Shown piece after piece: positions 28,301 through 38,941 of a stretch of DNA of 64,000 nucleotides (position 1 is its first letter; the number at the start of each line of letters is the position of its first letter). A program made the position numbers and the translations under genes. Location of the stretch: NCBI GenBank assembly GCA_964019695.1, contig OZ026524.1:28746164-28810163 (forward strand), in the 5' to 3' direction. The notes under the pieces are model-generated. The model did not search any database and was not told where the DNA came from. It saw only the letters and a program-made list of their open reading frames with translations. This stretch comes from Loripinus fragilis (Eukaryota; Mollusca; Bivalvia; Lucinida; Lucinidae).

Positions 28301-30063
28301 AATACAAATTTTCACAATTTTTGTAAGGTCAGCGCCTGTCGATATTCCTTCAAAAATTCAATTTTCCAAAAAATGCGTAAAATTGTGGAGGAACACTTCC
28401 TTTAATGAGTGGAATAAATAATTTTGCCAAAAAATATTTTCTTAGCACCAAATAAGATAATACAAATTTTCACCATTTTTGTAAGGATCGCGCCTGTCAA
28501 TATTCCTTCAAAAATTCAATTTTCCAAAAATTGCCTAAAATTGTGGAGAAACTCTTTCTTTGATGAGTGGAACAAATAATTTTGCCAAAAAAAAATTTCT
28601 TTGCACAATTTAAGATAGTTTGAATTTTCACCATTTTTGTAAGGTCGGCGCCTGTCGATATTCCTTCAAAAATTCAATTTTCCAAAAATTGCCTAAAATT
28701 GTGGAGAAACACTTCTTTTGCTGAGTGGAACAAATAATTTTGCCAAAAAATATTTTCTTAGCACAAATTGAGATAATACAAATTTTCACCAGTTTTGTAA
28801 GGTCCGCGCCTGTCAATATTCCTTCAAAAATTCAATTTTCCAAAAATTGCCTAAAATTGTGGAGGAACACTTCCTTTGATAAGTGGAACAAATAATTTTG
28901 ACAAAAAATATTTTCTTTGCACAATTTAAGATAGTTCAAATATTCACCATTTTTATAAGGTCCGCGCCTGTCGATATTCCTTCAAAAATTCAATTTTCCA
29001 AAAATTGCGTAAAATTGTGGAGAAACACTTCCTTTGATGAGTGGAACAAATAATTTTGCCAAAAAATATTTTCTTTGCACAAATTAAGATAATACAGATT
29101 TTCACCATTTTTGTAAGGTCCGTGCCTGTCGATATTCCTTCAAAAATTCAATTTTCCAAAAATTGCCTAAAATTGTAGAGGAACACTTCCTTTGATGAGT
29201 GGAACAAATAATTTTGCCAAAAATTATTTTCTTTGCACAATTTAAGATAGTTCAAATATTCACCTTTTTTGTAAGGTCCGCGCCTGTCGATATTCCTTCA
29301 AAAATTCAATTTTCCAAAAATTGCCTTAAATTATGGAGAAACTCTTCCTTTGATGAGTGGAACAAATAATTTTGCCAAAAAATAATTTCTTTGCACAATT
29401 TAAGATAGTTCAAATTTTCACCAGTTTTGTAAGGGGCGCGCCTGTCGATATTCCTTCAAAAATTCAATTTTCCAAAAATTGCCTAAAATTGTGGAGAAAC
29501 ACTTCTTTTGATGAGTGGTATAAATAATTTTGCCAAAAAATATTTTCTTAGTACAAATTAAGATAATACAAATTTTCACCATTTTTGTAAGGTCGGCGCC
29601 TGTCGATATTCCTACAAAAATTCAATTTTTAAAAAATTGCCTAAAATTGTAGAGGAACACTTCCTTTGATGAGTGGAACAAATAATTTTGCCAAAAATAT
29701 TTTTTTAGCACAAATTGAGATAATACAAATTTTCACCATTTTTGTAAGGTCCGCGCCTGTCGATATTCCTTCAAAATTCAATTTTCCAAAAATTGCGTAA
29801 AATTGTGGAGAAACACTTCCTTTGATGAGCGAACAAATAATTTTGCCAAAAATATTTTCATAGCACAAATTGAGATAATACAAATTTTCACCATTTTTGC
29901 AAGGTTCGCGCCTGTCGATATTGCTTCAAAAATTCAATTTTCCAAAAATTGCGTAAAATTGTGGAGAAACACTTCTTTTGATGAGTGGAACAAATAATTT
30001 TGCAAAAAATATTTTCTTAGCACAAATTCAGATAATACAAATTTTCACCATTTTTGTAAGACC

Positions 30064-30454
30064 ATGCATGAGTTTTAAGAATTAAAAAATGCATTTCTGT
30101 CATAACATTCAAGGTAAGGAGAGCCTTCTCTCTGGAAGCTTCTTTCAATAAGATCAATAATTTTATCTTTAATTAAAAGTATGATGTAAAGTAGTGTAAA
30201 GAGTAGAAAAGTCATAAGTAGATAAGCTGGTTGCATTGAAATCTCTAGCTTTAAGTCTATCTAAAATTTCACCTGAATTTTTAATAGACCAAAATAGGTT
30301 TTTACCAGATCTCTCATATACCTTTTCACAATACTTGATAACATATTTTTAACAGCTGTAAGACACGAGGTTAACATTTTAGAAAGTTCTGTTGTCGTAC
30401 AAGAACTAGAATTAGCAATAAATCTTGCCTTATAGGGTTTTTTATAAACCATCA
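30064..30454 (-). pseudogene. Reverse transcriptase, upstream part (decayed)
   Basis: On the minus strand this reads as the part of the RT that precedes the piece at 239-1137. A Lys-Lys-Pro-Tyr-Lys-Ala-Arg-Phe-Ile-Ala segment (about 30440-30410) is followed by a Leu-Thr-Ser-Cys-Leu-Thr segment. After a frame change near 30330 there are Asn-Leu-Phe-Trp-Ser-Ile and Thr-Tyr-Asp-Phe-Ser-Thr-Leu-Tyr-Thr segments, the latter with the first catalytic Asp. Near 30065-30110 Arg-Asn-Ala-Phe-Phe and His-Ala-Trp-Ser are still readable. At least one further stop or frame shift lies near 30190. The homology stops within a few bases of the satellite at 30060. On the other side it is cut at about 30454 by a palindromic MITE. 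Family knowledge suggests that only a few codons separate this end from the segment at 1137. Confidence 0.8.
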
Positions 30455-30627
30455 TTCAATGTTAGACCATCGTTGGCACGCCAATAGAACGCCATTTAAA
30501 TGGCGTTTTGCTGGTCGACCTATGATGGCCCTATCATAGTGGTATTTGGATCCTCTCTCCCTTTATCATCTAAATAAGTTGTCAAAGTTGGACCCCTCTT
30601 GACAAAACTTTCTTGATCTGCGCATGC
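30455..30627. mobile_element. Palindromic MITE, family B, copy 1
   Basis: This segment contains the central palindrome aacgccatttaaatggcgtt and a terminal segment (gacaaaactttcttgatc) shared with copies at 38673-38941, 46947-47166 and 51546-51855. It abuts the broken RT end at 30454. The outer half present in copy 4 is missing here. Confidence 0.7.
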
Positions 30628-31555
30628 AAAATCGTTATTACGTATCTTTATAAGACAAGCATTTATCTTAATATAATTTTGAATGATCATGATAAAATCA
30701 TGCAAAAAGGTTTCTTTCTATTTAGGTTTACAGCGAATTGGTGCTTTTTTGCTAACACCCTCTTGGACAGATGGTAGTTCAGTTACATTCTACAGTTGGT
30801 AAGTTGAACATTTTCTTGACACAAAATGCTAACAATACATGAAACTCAGAGGGCAGTTAGTTAAATGGAGTACTAGTGTTGAAGATAAACAAAGTGAAAC
30901 TGATACACTAAATAATCAAAGTGTAGCAAACAACAAACAACATACTAGTTTGAAACTAAGTTAAGGGAAATAGCTATGGTACAGTTTTCGAGTTGAGTAT
31001 TAATAGCGTTTCATTAAACACCCTGTTTTTAAATACTTTGACAAAGCACAAAATTGTGTACAAATAGTATATAATTGTTCTATTTGTTTGTTTTTGCGTT
31101 TTGTCCTTTAGTTTTTGTTAGGAATCCTGTAAAACACTTAACAGTATTATTCTAATTATTATAGAGCCTACTGTTAAAGGAAATAATTTGCTCCCCATAA
31201 GGACAGGATTGTGTTCAATGCAAAGGAGCTACTCTTAAAGGAAATAATTTGCCCCCTATGAAAGGAAAAAAATTGCTCTATAGGAGATTTTTTCACTTGA
31301 GGAATTTTCTCAACAGAATAACAAACATTGTTTTCATCAAACAGAAAGCAAACTATAACGTACCATGGGCGAATGTTCATTTAATGTGTATTCTCTAACT
31401 TAATTAAAAACTACATTTTAGGGTCTTTTAAATTTACTGTATTTTGTATTTTTCCAAAATAGCGCCAAATTAAAACTACAGCCAAATTTAGTCGTTTTAA
31501 AACAGTAACATTTTATGTGAAGGGTTTTTTGCATGGATGATTACCTATTTTTTCA
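30628..31555. other. Unassigned A+T-rich stretch
   Basis: No gene is visible. The only structure seen is a short direct repeat around 31170-31270, in which aaaggaaataatttgc recurs about 57 bp apart. Confidence 0.5.
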
Positions 31556-32136
31556 TATGTGACCCGTCACGCAAAAAGGTACGAGTTGGGTGGACGACGT
31601 CATTTCGAGAAAATACGTCTTAAAGATAACGTCGCGTCGCGCAAAAATAGCACACCTAAGCGTGTTTCAAAGAGAAGTTTAACTTATTATAAAACCGGAT
31701 CAAAAGCGTTTTTAATGTTGAGGTTTTCTGCCACCAGACTGTCATACATTTTGTACGATATTAAATGTTCCCTTTTGAATGTTCGTAAGTTAAAGTTGGG
31801 TCGAGAATCGTCCACGCAGTTCAGTTTATGATTAGATCTATTTCTCATCTGGTTTACATGGTTTAGGCCTACTAATTTAAGGGCATTTGCGGGTAATACT
31901 TCCCACATTAAAATCTTTTTAATTCTTTGCATACAGGTTGTTCTATGTATGGACTGTCAATTTATGAAATAAAAAGGATATGTCATCGCGTTAGATTTTT
32001 CATAATCTCACATAGAAGTTTTCAGCATTTTGCAAATTTTCTGAAAAAAACAAAACAAAACACTGATGTTCAGATTATTAAGTTAAAATAATTGTAATCT
32101 TTATTTTAGTTTCAATTATTACTCGGGGTAGGCCTG

Positions 32137-32473
32137 CTCTAATTTTTTTGTATACGTAGGCTCGGGCCCAGCATCTACCGTTCACCAAAAAAAAATTTCA
32201 GGAATTTCGGGCACCCCAAAAAATGTTTGAAATTTTAGGAACCCCAAAAAATATCCCCCATTCTGTACCTTGCCCTTTAGAAAAGACCCTAAAATGCATA
32301 TAAATGACCCATAAATTTAGGCCAATTTTGTGGTGACACCCCAAAAAGATATCCACAAAATCTTAATACCCTAAAAAATATTTATTTTTTTGAAAACCCC
32401 CAAAAATATAGAAATTCAAAATTTTGAACCCAAAAAAATAAGCCAAGCCTACGTATGTACAAAAATGTTAGAG
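32137..32473. mobile_element. Small inverted-repeat element
   Basis: The left end ctctaatttttttgtatacg and the right end (tacgtatgtacaaaaatgtt, then agag) are inverted repeats of about 28 bp around a core of roughly 280 bp. The core carries several ccccaaaaaata motifs. It has no coding capacity and is typical of a MITE. Confidence 0.65.
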
Positions 32474-32796
32474 TACCCCCGTGGGACGACATCAAGCTTC
32501 TAAGGAAAAGTGAAAAAAATTTCTTTTCCCAAGCCACGGCAAGATACTGAATAATATATTTAAGTTTATATGATGACGTAGTGATGATGTCATCGGGAAA
32601 GAACGAATTTTTGCTACAGTTTTTCTTTAACGAATAATTTAGTGTATTATGAGTACAGCAGAGGCATAAGAAGTGTTTTGTAAAAAATTCAAAATGGCCT
32701 TTGGGAAGTTAAAGTGAACAAAAAAAAACATATGAAAAAATAATTCATGATTATGCAATGTGATTTGAAATAATTATAAGCAAATTCATTAACATT

Positions 32797-32869
32797 TCTG
32801 CAATGGTGTAAGGCTACGATACCTGACTCTCACGCAAACGGCCCAGGTTCGATTCCGAGCTTCGGTATT
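32797..32869 (+). tRNA. tRNA-Glu(CTC)-like sequence, decayed (SINE head or pseudogene)
   Basis: The run from tggtgtaaggcta to ggttcgattcc has a usable A box and a perfect B box at standard spacing. An anticodon-loop-like actctcac resembles tRNA-Glu with anticodon CTC, and gcggcc/cggccc-type variable and T-arm sequence follows. The T stem has mismatches (ccagg against ccgag) and no convincing acceptor stem can be paired. It is therefore more likely a tRNA-derived SINE head or pseudogene than a working tRNA. Confidence 0.5.
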
Positions 32870-33256
32870 CCAATTTAATTTTTGCTTCTTTTTAGGCTTT
32901 TTATATACTTTTTTTGCTGTAGACAAAATGATATTGACAGACCAATAGTATCTGCATATTTAATTCCCCCTCCTTCATAAGATACAAAAAATACCAGTTA
33001 TGCATCCTTCATTGGGAGCTACGGCACCTGTGGGACTAAGGTTAGCGGGCTATAATTTTACAGCAGCATCTTTACGACATTGCCGTTTACATTCCTTCCC
33101 AAAACTAGGCGGAGTAAATTGAAGCTTACCTGCCGGGAATTGATTGACGCTTTTCGCATGGATATGAACGTGAAACAGTCCCGAAGAGCTTCGCATATGT
33201 ATATACATGTACCATGCAGCGACGATCTGACCCGCAATACTTTGCCTGGACAGACA

Positions 33257-33698
33257 TTTGTGACGTCGCTGTTTAAAACAGTGCACTTCCAGATTTTTTG
33301 CAAAAATTATTACGACGAAGTTTATGGGTGCATTTTTACAAAACTTACACGGATGAAAAGCAAATAGAAAATAGTAAAATACAATTAAATATCAAAAAAA
33401 ATACGCTTTTGGTTCTCAAGAGAACGCGTTCAAATTGGACGTACAATTTCAAATATCACGATTCCCATTTACGCTGACGTTAACGTCACCGAAAAAATGA
33501 AATTTAAATTTGTCTTTGTGTTTAAATATCATGCAAAAACAATAGACACCAGGAAGCTACAATTAATTTGTTTATTGCGTAAATCAATTTGCTTTCATTT
33601 GGTACTTTTTCCATGTTTGTAGCTTCTGTAGTTTTGCGACAAAAATAATTTTTGCAAAAAATCTGGAATTATGCTAATTTAAACGGCGACGTCACAAA
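33257..33698. mobile_element. Foldback element with about 55-bp arms
   Basis: Positions 33257-33313 (tttgtgacgtcgctgtttaa...) and 33644-33698 are inverted copies that include the shared block ccagattttttgcaaaaatt. The loop of about 330 bp has no gene. Short ORFs across 33050-33367 run on both strands over the left arm and are not supported as genes. Confidence 0.65.
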
Positions 33699-34952
33699 TA
33701 GGCGAATACTTTCCCAAGTAGGCGAATACTTATGTCCCGTGACTGTACATGCATAGTTTCAAACAATCAGTAGGCTATAAACCGTATAGGTTAAGTTTTT
33801 TCACATGCTTATAGTATAGTCACTATGCAAGCCTCAGACTTGTGTTTAAGTGAAAAACATAAAATGGTGAGAAAAAATTTGAGAATTATATTAAAACCCA
33901 TTCACATACCAACAATCAATATCATGAGACATTGGTACATGTAGCAGGCGACGGTCACAACTAAAAAAGTGATTGAAATCAATGTGACTGAGTATTGTAT
34001 ATAAACCACTTGCGTATCTGACTGATCTGTAAGCAATGACAAGTTTAAACTCTATCGGTACACTTAAACTGAAGAAGGAGCTGCACACACATGGTACCCG
34101 AGCTGAACCACGCCCCACAAACAAGACACCACGGATACTATGCTTATCACTTTCTCTAAAAGGCGGGCGACAATAAGCAATATACTAGCAGAAAGCTGGT
34201 GGAAATAGCATAACAATGTATACATATTTAATATTTGCTAAATTCATTCAACTGATAATGTAGTAAATGTACACATGTTTGAGAAAAAAAATCGTTTACG
34301 TCATGGCTCTGCGACGTTCCCGTTGACGTCAACGAAAACTCAGTTTTTCAGTATTTTGCAGTTTTACTGTATCATCTTTCAGGAAGTAAGACACCTTGGC
34401 TGATAAATATATTTTGTTTATTGCGTGTTTTATTTTCCTTTCCAATGGTATCCTTATTATCAAGTTTGATGCATTTACAACGATAAATTTTTTTTAAACA
34501 ACACATAAAATATGTCAGTGTGAAGTTGTTGTTTTTTTAAGTTGACTAAGTGTTGACACTATAGTGTAGCTGAAGGCTAGAAAAAATATCTGGTGCGACA
34601 TTTGAAGAAGAAATAGAGGAGGAAGAATGAGAGGAATAATAAATAGAAGAAGACAAAAGAAAATCGATTACAACAAATACGTTGTAACGTTCTTTGCAAT
34701 ATTTTATAACGCGTATTAATCTGCTGGATTTTATGATGTACATGTAACGTTACAATAACGTCAATAGAAAGTTTGTGACGCTTCAGGACGGTACCCTACT
34801 TCTTTGGACATTTTGAGACCCAAAATGATCAAGAACCCTCCAACATGTTAATATATCTTGATTCGTCATAAAATTCTCTATTCAAAACGCGGAAAAAGTG
34901 AATTTCACTATATGACACCCAACTCGTCCCTTTTCGCGTGATGGGTCACATA

Positions 34953-35338
34953 TACTCAACTAGGTGTTTTCTTTAGCTCTGACTAGCTCTGAATCGTGAG
35001 CTCTTGCCTTTGTTTCTTAATAAAATATTAATGTGATTTGATTTTTTTCTTTGATGATGCAATGCATAAAATAGGGGCTAAACAATTTTTTCGTCTAAAA
35101 CAGCAGCATTTAAGACAAAAATTTGGCCAAAAAAATATATTAAGCCCCCATCCCCTCTGGAGGATTGGGCTGCTCAGTCCAGTCTAAGGAAGAGATTCTA
35201 TTGTTGATTATTCATTGATTGTTGTTGTTCATATTATGTGTTGGCGTTTTGTGTTTGGTATTTGTTCTGTGGTGTAATCCTTAATGTCCTTTCTATTATT
35301 GCAAGCAGAGGAAGGGAGAGCTGATAGCTTTTATTCAT
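34953..35338. other. Intergenic or intronic stretch, no gene seen
   Basis: This is A+T-rich. The run from 35165 to 35290 weakly resembles the 3' region of the RT-element family in reverse orientation, but too little matches for a firm call. Confidence 0.3.
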
Positions 35339-35646
35339 TTAGGGGATAACTATTAAAAATTTTCTTTTGGGGAGGTATATTGTCAGATATACGAGCAAAA
35401 TTTAGTTTTACAGCGACGCGCGAGTGTAGCCATCAAACCTGAGTTCCTATCGTTGATCTGATGGTATATCTCTTCAATATGGGCATTCCCATAGTCATGC
35501 GCTTCTACAGTCTTATCTCAGGGTACGTAATCCAACGATATATGACGTAATTAATGACTGCAAAATATTTCTGACAGTATATCGCAGGATATACTGTCGC
35601 AAATTGTTGACGTTATCCAATCAGACCTCACGTTACAAAAACAAGT
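35339..35646 (-). mobile_element. MITE family C, copy 1 (minus orientation)
   Basis: In reverse complement this starts with ttttgtaacgtgaggtctga and ends near ttagttatcccct. It matches 43290-43646 and 50781-51118 along its length. The end with cttttggggaggtatat forms inverted repeats best seen in the 43-kb copy. It lies 160 bp upstream of the lectin exon. Confidence 0.7.
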
Positions 35647-35806
35647 GCATTCGAATGTGTGTTTGATGTCATGCGGCTATCAGCGTTCTGTGCCTTGACC
35701 TCACAGTGGCGTGAGTTGGTCTGTGGTATATGAATAACGCATTTCTTGGTCAAATTCACTTGTTTTTTACAAGGAGATGTTTCAGTCATATTCATGTTTA
35801 TTTTAG

Positions 35807-35964
35807 GGCTAAAGACAATCCTTCACCTATACCTGGAAAATACTGCACTATAATGTCACTACGATTGTCAGAGGAGCACCTGTGGGAGAGTGTGTATTGT
35901 GAAGACTCCACTGCAACTGTTGCAGTGTGTCAGTATCCATGGCTGCCAGATGATTATGTTGAAG
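35807..35964 (+). CDS. Exon 1 seen: end of a C-type lectin domain
   Basis: The exon follows a tttattttag acceptor, enters in phase 2, leaves in phase 1 and ends at a GC donor (gaag|gcaagt). It encodes about 52 residues. A Gly-Lys-Tyr-Cys segment, a Trp-Glu-Ser-Val-Tyr-Cys segment and a final Val-Cys-Gln match the last three conserved positions of a C-type lectin fold (Cys, Trp-x-x-x-x-Cys, Cys). The calcium-site Trp-Asn-Asp of sugar-binding lectins is not present, so sugar binding is doubtful. The first half of the domain is not found between 30.5 and 35.8 kb and must lie further upstream or be lost. Confidence 0.65.
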
Positions 35965-36022
35965 GCAAGTTCCATATATATGCCTCCAGATAAGAGTGTG
36001 TGATGGAAAATTATTTTTTTTC

Positions 36023-36155
36023 ATTTCTCAACCAAAACATATGTTGTGGGTACTCAAAAGAGCCGTCTCAATGAGACGGTTCTTTTGAGCACCAAAAACA
36101 CATGTTTAAATTGATGGGTATGAAAATAATTGTAATTTAATGCTTAAAAATCCTT
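36023..36155. mobile_element. MITE family D, copy 1
   Basis: The central palindrome gccgtctcaatgagacggtt is flanked by tactcaaaaga and tcttttgagca. Related copies lie at 38228-38350 and 46190-46330, and a split one at 60070-60410. Confidence 0.6.
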
Positions 36156-36797
36156 ATCTTGACCTATGATATATACCACGCAAAATATATTGAGAATTTT
36201 TTTATAGTTTGTTTCATAATTCGTCGCCTTGAAAAAACAGAATAGTGTATGGTGGACCAGTATGCAAGACATTTGCAACATGAAGTTAACAGTTTCTTAT
36301 GAAATGAAAATACGAATGAGCAGAGTACGTACTGGTGATGCTTCACCAAATATGCACAAGTTTCAAACTGTACAAACCTGTGGTTTCTATGCTAAATGAT
36401 TTTCCCAATGTAAAATCTTTTTTCCCATAAGTTATCAAAATGCATGCATTCAAGGATTGGTGTTTGGATAGTCACACCTGCCCTTGCCAGAGTCGGTGAC
36501 CCCAGGACTGCAGTATTTAGTCAACAGAACTATCAATGTCCTGACTGTATCAATTCATGATAAACATTATGATGTAATGATAGACCATTCTATGAATATT
36601 GATTAACCACGTTGCATATTTAAGAATATCATGGAAAATGGAGCATATGCTTTATTTTCCATAATATTTCCAAAAGTATTTGAAGTTTTACTAAACCTTT
36701 TCTTGATTCTTTTAATGTTGTTTAAAGCAGAAAATGATGTCATGCTCTATAAATTGCCTATGGAGTAAAAGTTTAACATGGTGCTGCGTATTTTCAG

Positions 36798-36974
36798 AGA
36801 ATATCGAAGGGCCCATAGTGACTATAGATACTAGTGAAAATAAGTTTGACTATGACAAGTCTCCAGCACATTATATTTGTAATGATGGGGAAGTTATATC
36901 CTACCTTGGAAGATGTGATAACCAAACTGACTGTTTCGATGGAAGTGACGAAGCTGGTTGTCTGTCAACGGAAG
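36798..36974 (+). CDS. Exon 2: linker and LDLa module 1
   Basis: A gtattttcag acceptor and a gtaatc donor bound this phase 1-1 exon of 177 bases (59 residues). After an acidic linker of about 25 residues comes an LDLa C-terminal half: Tyr-Ile-Cys, Arg-Cys-Asp, Asp-Cys-Phe-Asp-Gly-Ser-Asp-Glu and a final Cys. The Asp-x-x-x-Asp-x-x-Asp-Cys-x-x-Gly-Ser-Asp-Glu calcium box is intact. Only four of the usual six cysteines are in the exon; the N-terminal pair is missing or replaced. It follows the lectin exon directly in phase. Confidence 0.85.
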
Positions 36975-37252
36975 GTAATCACTTAATCAATGCCCTTTTA
37001 TCCATGATGTTTCTGTTTTTTCATTAATATTAACTGCCATGTAAGTTAAGCTATGTACAGAGTTTCAAGTCTGTTATTATATCAACTTATTATTACATAA
37101 AATATGTACCGCACGCTTGAAACAGGCATGTTCTAACCAGCACAAACCCGTGCATTAACGAGGCAAATAACGTGTTGTTAATACCCATATTTGGTACCTT
37201 GTATACGCTCGTTCAGTTGAGATAGTTGTATGAATTACAGGAATATATCATT

Positions 37253-37372
37253 CGTGTGAGGGTGAGAGAGAAAATCCACCCCAAGGACAACCATTTAGCA
37301 TCACAAGGCTTGCCAAATAATGGCAAACGGTGATCTTGAGAGACAAAATTTTCAATACAATTCTCACACATT
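37253..37372. mobile_element. Small inverted-repeat element
   Basis: Ends tgtgagggtgagagag and attctcacac are imperfect inverted repeats. The core has cttgccaaataatggcaaac followed by ggtgatct. A relative with tggcaagcctcatgatacca then aacggtgatcc lies at 46548-46665. Confidence 0.5.
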
Positions 37373-38408
37373 ATGCATTGATTTCTTACTATTCAATTAC
37401 ACATTTGTATTTATATATAAGCTCCCAAAAGCTCCTGAATACACTGAGATACAATAATACATGATGATCATTACATGATGATGTCACATTGACATCACTT
37501 GACGACCCTGTACACAATGCAAACAAAGTACAGCTAAAACCTGTGTAAGATAACATGATTAAGATAAGACATTTTATCCCAAACCAAAACATCAGATATT
37601 TTCAGCTGTAGTGCAAGAAATATATATCACAACCAATCCCCAATACAGGTCAACATGTGCACAGTTGATAGTTAGTCAGATAGGTAAAATCTAGCGATAA
37701 TCATTTGTTTTGTCTGTGGATTGTATAATAGTAGGACCATGAGTTTAAATCCTGGTCTACATACTTTCTTACAGATTATTCTATTTATACTGGTGATTCA
37801 AGTAGTACAGGTGTCCGGTTTGCACCACTTTAAGAAAACCAAAACAACAGGCCTTCAGATACATCAGTGTATATATAGGGGATCTTACATGAGTGTTCAT
37901 GTTTTATTAAATTTATTAAATGAGTTGAGGAAAAGATATGAAATGCGAGGCTTGCCAATCATTTTATCAATTTTTTTGCAATTTTAATTAATAAATTCAA
38001 AAATACTAGAGCACAAATGTTATATTCTATTTATCATCTAAAATAAAGATTACTTTAAAATCTCATTTCTGGCGTAAAAAGTTTTGTTTTTGTCATTATG
38101 TACGCAACGTTGTTATGGTCGTCATAACGTTTCCTGAAAATCTAAAATCCACTAGTGGTCTATCGATTTTAATGCATGGCGCTATTAAACTCCCAGATGC
38201 GATGGTATATGATAAATAAGAATAAGTTACTCATTTCTTGATCAAAACTTATATTGTGGGTAATCAAACGAAACGTCTCAATAAGACCTAGCACCCAAAA
38301 GCAAATGTGAAAAATGATGAATAAGAAACTATTTACAACTTTACGCTCAAAATATTATGTTTATTTAGACTTAAGCAACAACTATAGTTTTCTTTTTATG
38401 TCTTACAG

Positions 38409-38433
38409 AGTCGTGCTTGCCAATCCAATTTCG
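38409..38433 (+). CDS. Exon 3: 25-base microexon opening LDLa module 2
   Basis: The acceptor atgtcttacag and a consensus gtaagt donor bound 25 bases. Entered in phase 1 and left in phase 2, they read Glu-Ser-Cys-Leu-Pro-Ile-Gln-Phe. That is the start of an LDLa module. Joined to exon 4, the split codon gives Arg and then Cys, completing the Gln-Phe-Arg-Cys signature. The exon is too short to be found by ORF length alone. Confidence 0.8.
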
Positions 38434-38672
38434 GTAAGTTAACACTTTTGTATTGGTATATTGGCCAGCAAAAAAGATTTAGGTATTTGGTGGGTAATTT
38501 CAACCACTTCACACCAATAACTTATGTTTCTGTTTCTGTTCACAGGTTTTCTTTTAATTAAGTATTCAATGGTTTCTGTAATTTCGATATGTTTATAACC
38601 TTGTATTAAGATCACTAAACTATGCAACACATGCATCTAAAAGCCTTTAATAAATAGTATAACAGCTATCTT

Positions 38673-38941
38673 CATGCGTGGATTCAGAAAAAAATGTCAG
38701 AGGGGGTCCAACTATGACGTTTTGGGAGGGGGAGGTTTTTGGTTTTTTTTACTTTGATTAGGGGAGGAAGGATCCAAATACCACTATAATTGGCCTGCCA
38801 TCGAAACGTCATTTGAACATTAAATGCTGGCTTGGTAGCTTTGTGATTTTTATGGGATTCAGACCAGCATTGCTGAAAGACATATTTTTGTGGTTTTCCA
38901 GGGGGGTTTGGACTCCCTGTCCCCCTATGGATCAGCACATG
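38673..38941. mobile_element. MITE family B, copy 2
   Basis: It opens with catgcgtggattcagaaa and contains gtcagagggggtccaac and gatccaaataccactat. It ends with tgctggcttggtagcttt and ggatcag. It matches the copies at 46947 and 51546. It sits in the intron that splits LDLa module 2. Confidence 0.65.

Larger units (their letters stand above)
1131..30060. repeat. 158-bp satellite array, about 175-180 units
   Basis: Head-to-tail units of 158 bp (for example 12791 to 12949) start with a gtccgcgcctgtcgatattc block. They continue through attcaattttccaaaaattg and gatgagtggaacaaataatt and end with ttttcaccatttttgtaagg. Two main 3'-half types alternate: one with attttcttagcacaaattga, the other with atttctttgcacaatttaag. 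A shorter variant ends in caccactttgtaag and is followed by gtccgggcc. The units are very A+T-rich. The length is not a multiple of 3, so the reading frame rotates each unit and the many 60-140-residue ORFs inside are chance products. Some units are shortened, for example near 11886, 19600 and 27876. The array is interrupted once, at 3957-4920. No known satellite family is recognised. Confidence 0.97.
31556..34952. mobile_element. Candidate 3.4-kb element with 37-bp terminal inverted repeats
   Basis: Positions 31556-31592 (tatgtgacccgtcacgcaaa...) and 34916-34952, read in reverse complement, match at about 34 of 37 bases. Between them no transposase is recognisable; the interior holds other foldback elements and a tRNA-like sequence. 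Either this is one non-autonomous element loaded with later insertions, or it is two independent partial copies of one family that happen to face each other. Confidence 0.55.

Noticed and set aside
1409..29997. Dozens of 60-140-codon ORFs on both strands across the array, with recurring peptide strings
   Set aside because: They repeat with the 158-bp unit, change frame at each unit because 158 is not a multiple of 3, and have no domain or start context. They are by-products of the satellite.
1131..30060. CRISPR-like regular repeat
   Set aside because: The whole unit is repeated without unique spacers, and the genome is eukaryotic.
30520..30705. Minus-strand ORF of about 60 codons
   Set aside because: It lies over a MITE family copy shared with three other sites and has no protein features.
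33050..33367. Overlapping ORFs on both strands of about 80-95 codons
   Set aside because: They overlap one arm of a foldback element, have no recognised family, and show no splice or phase link to the receptor.
35730..35806. Upstream extension of the lectin exon to an in-frame ATG
   Set aside because: A good acceptor (tttattttag) precedes 35807 and the lectin fold needs an upstream half. The ATG extension has no lectin features.
37721..37987. Plus-strand ORF with a hydrophobic stretch, considered as a signal peptide exon
   Set aside because: It sits between exons 2 and 3, which already join in phase. It has no suitable acceptor and donor, and the hydrophobic run alone is weak in A+T-rich DNA.
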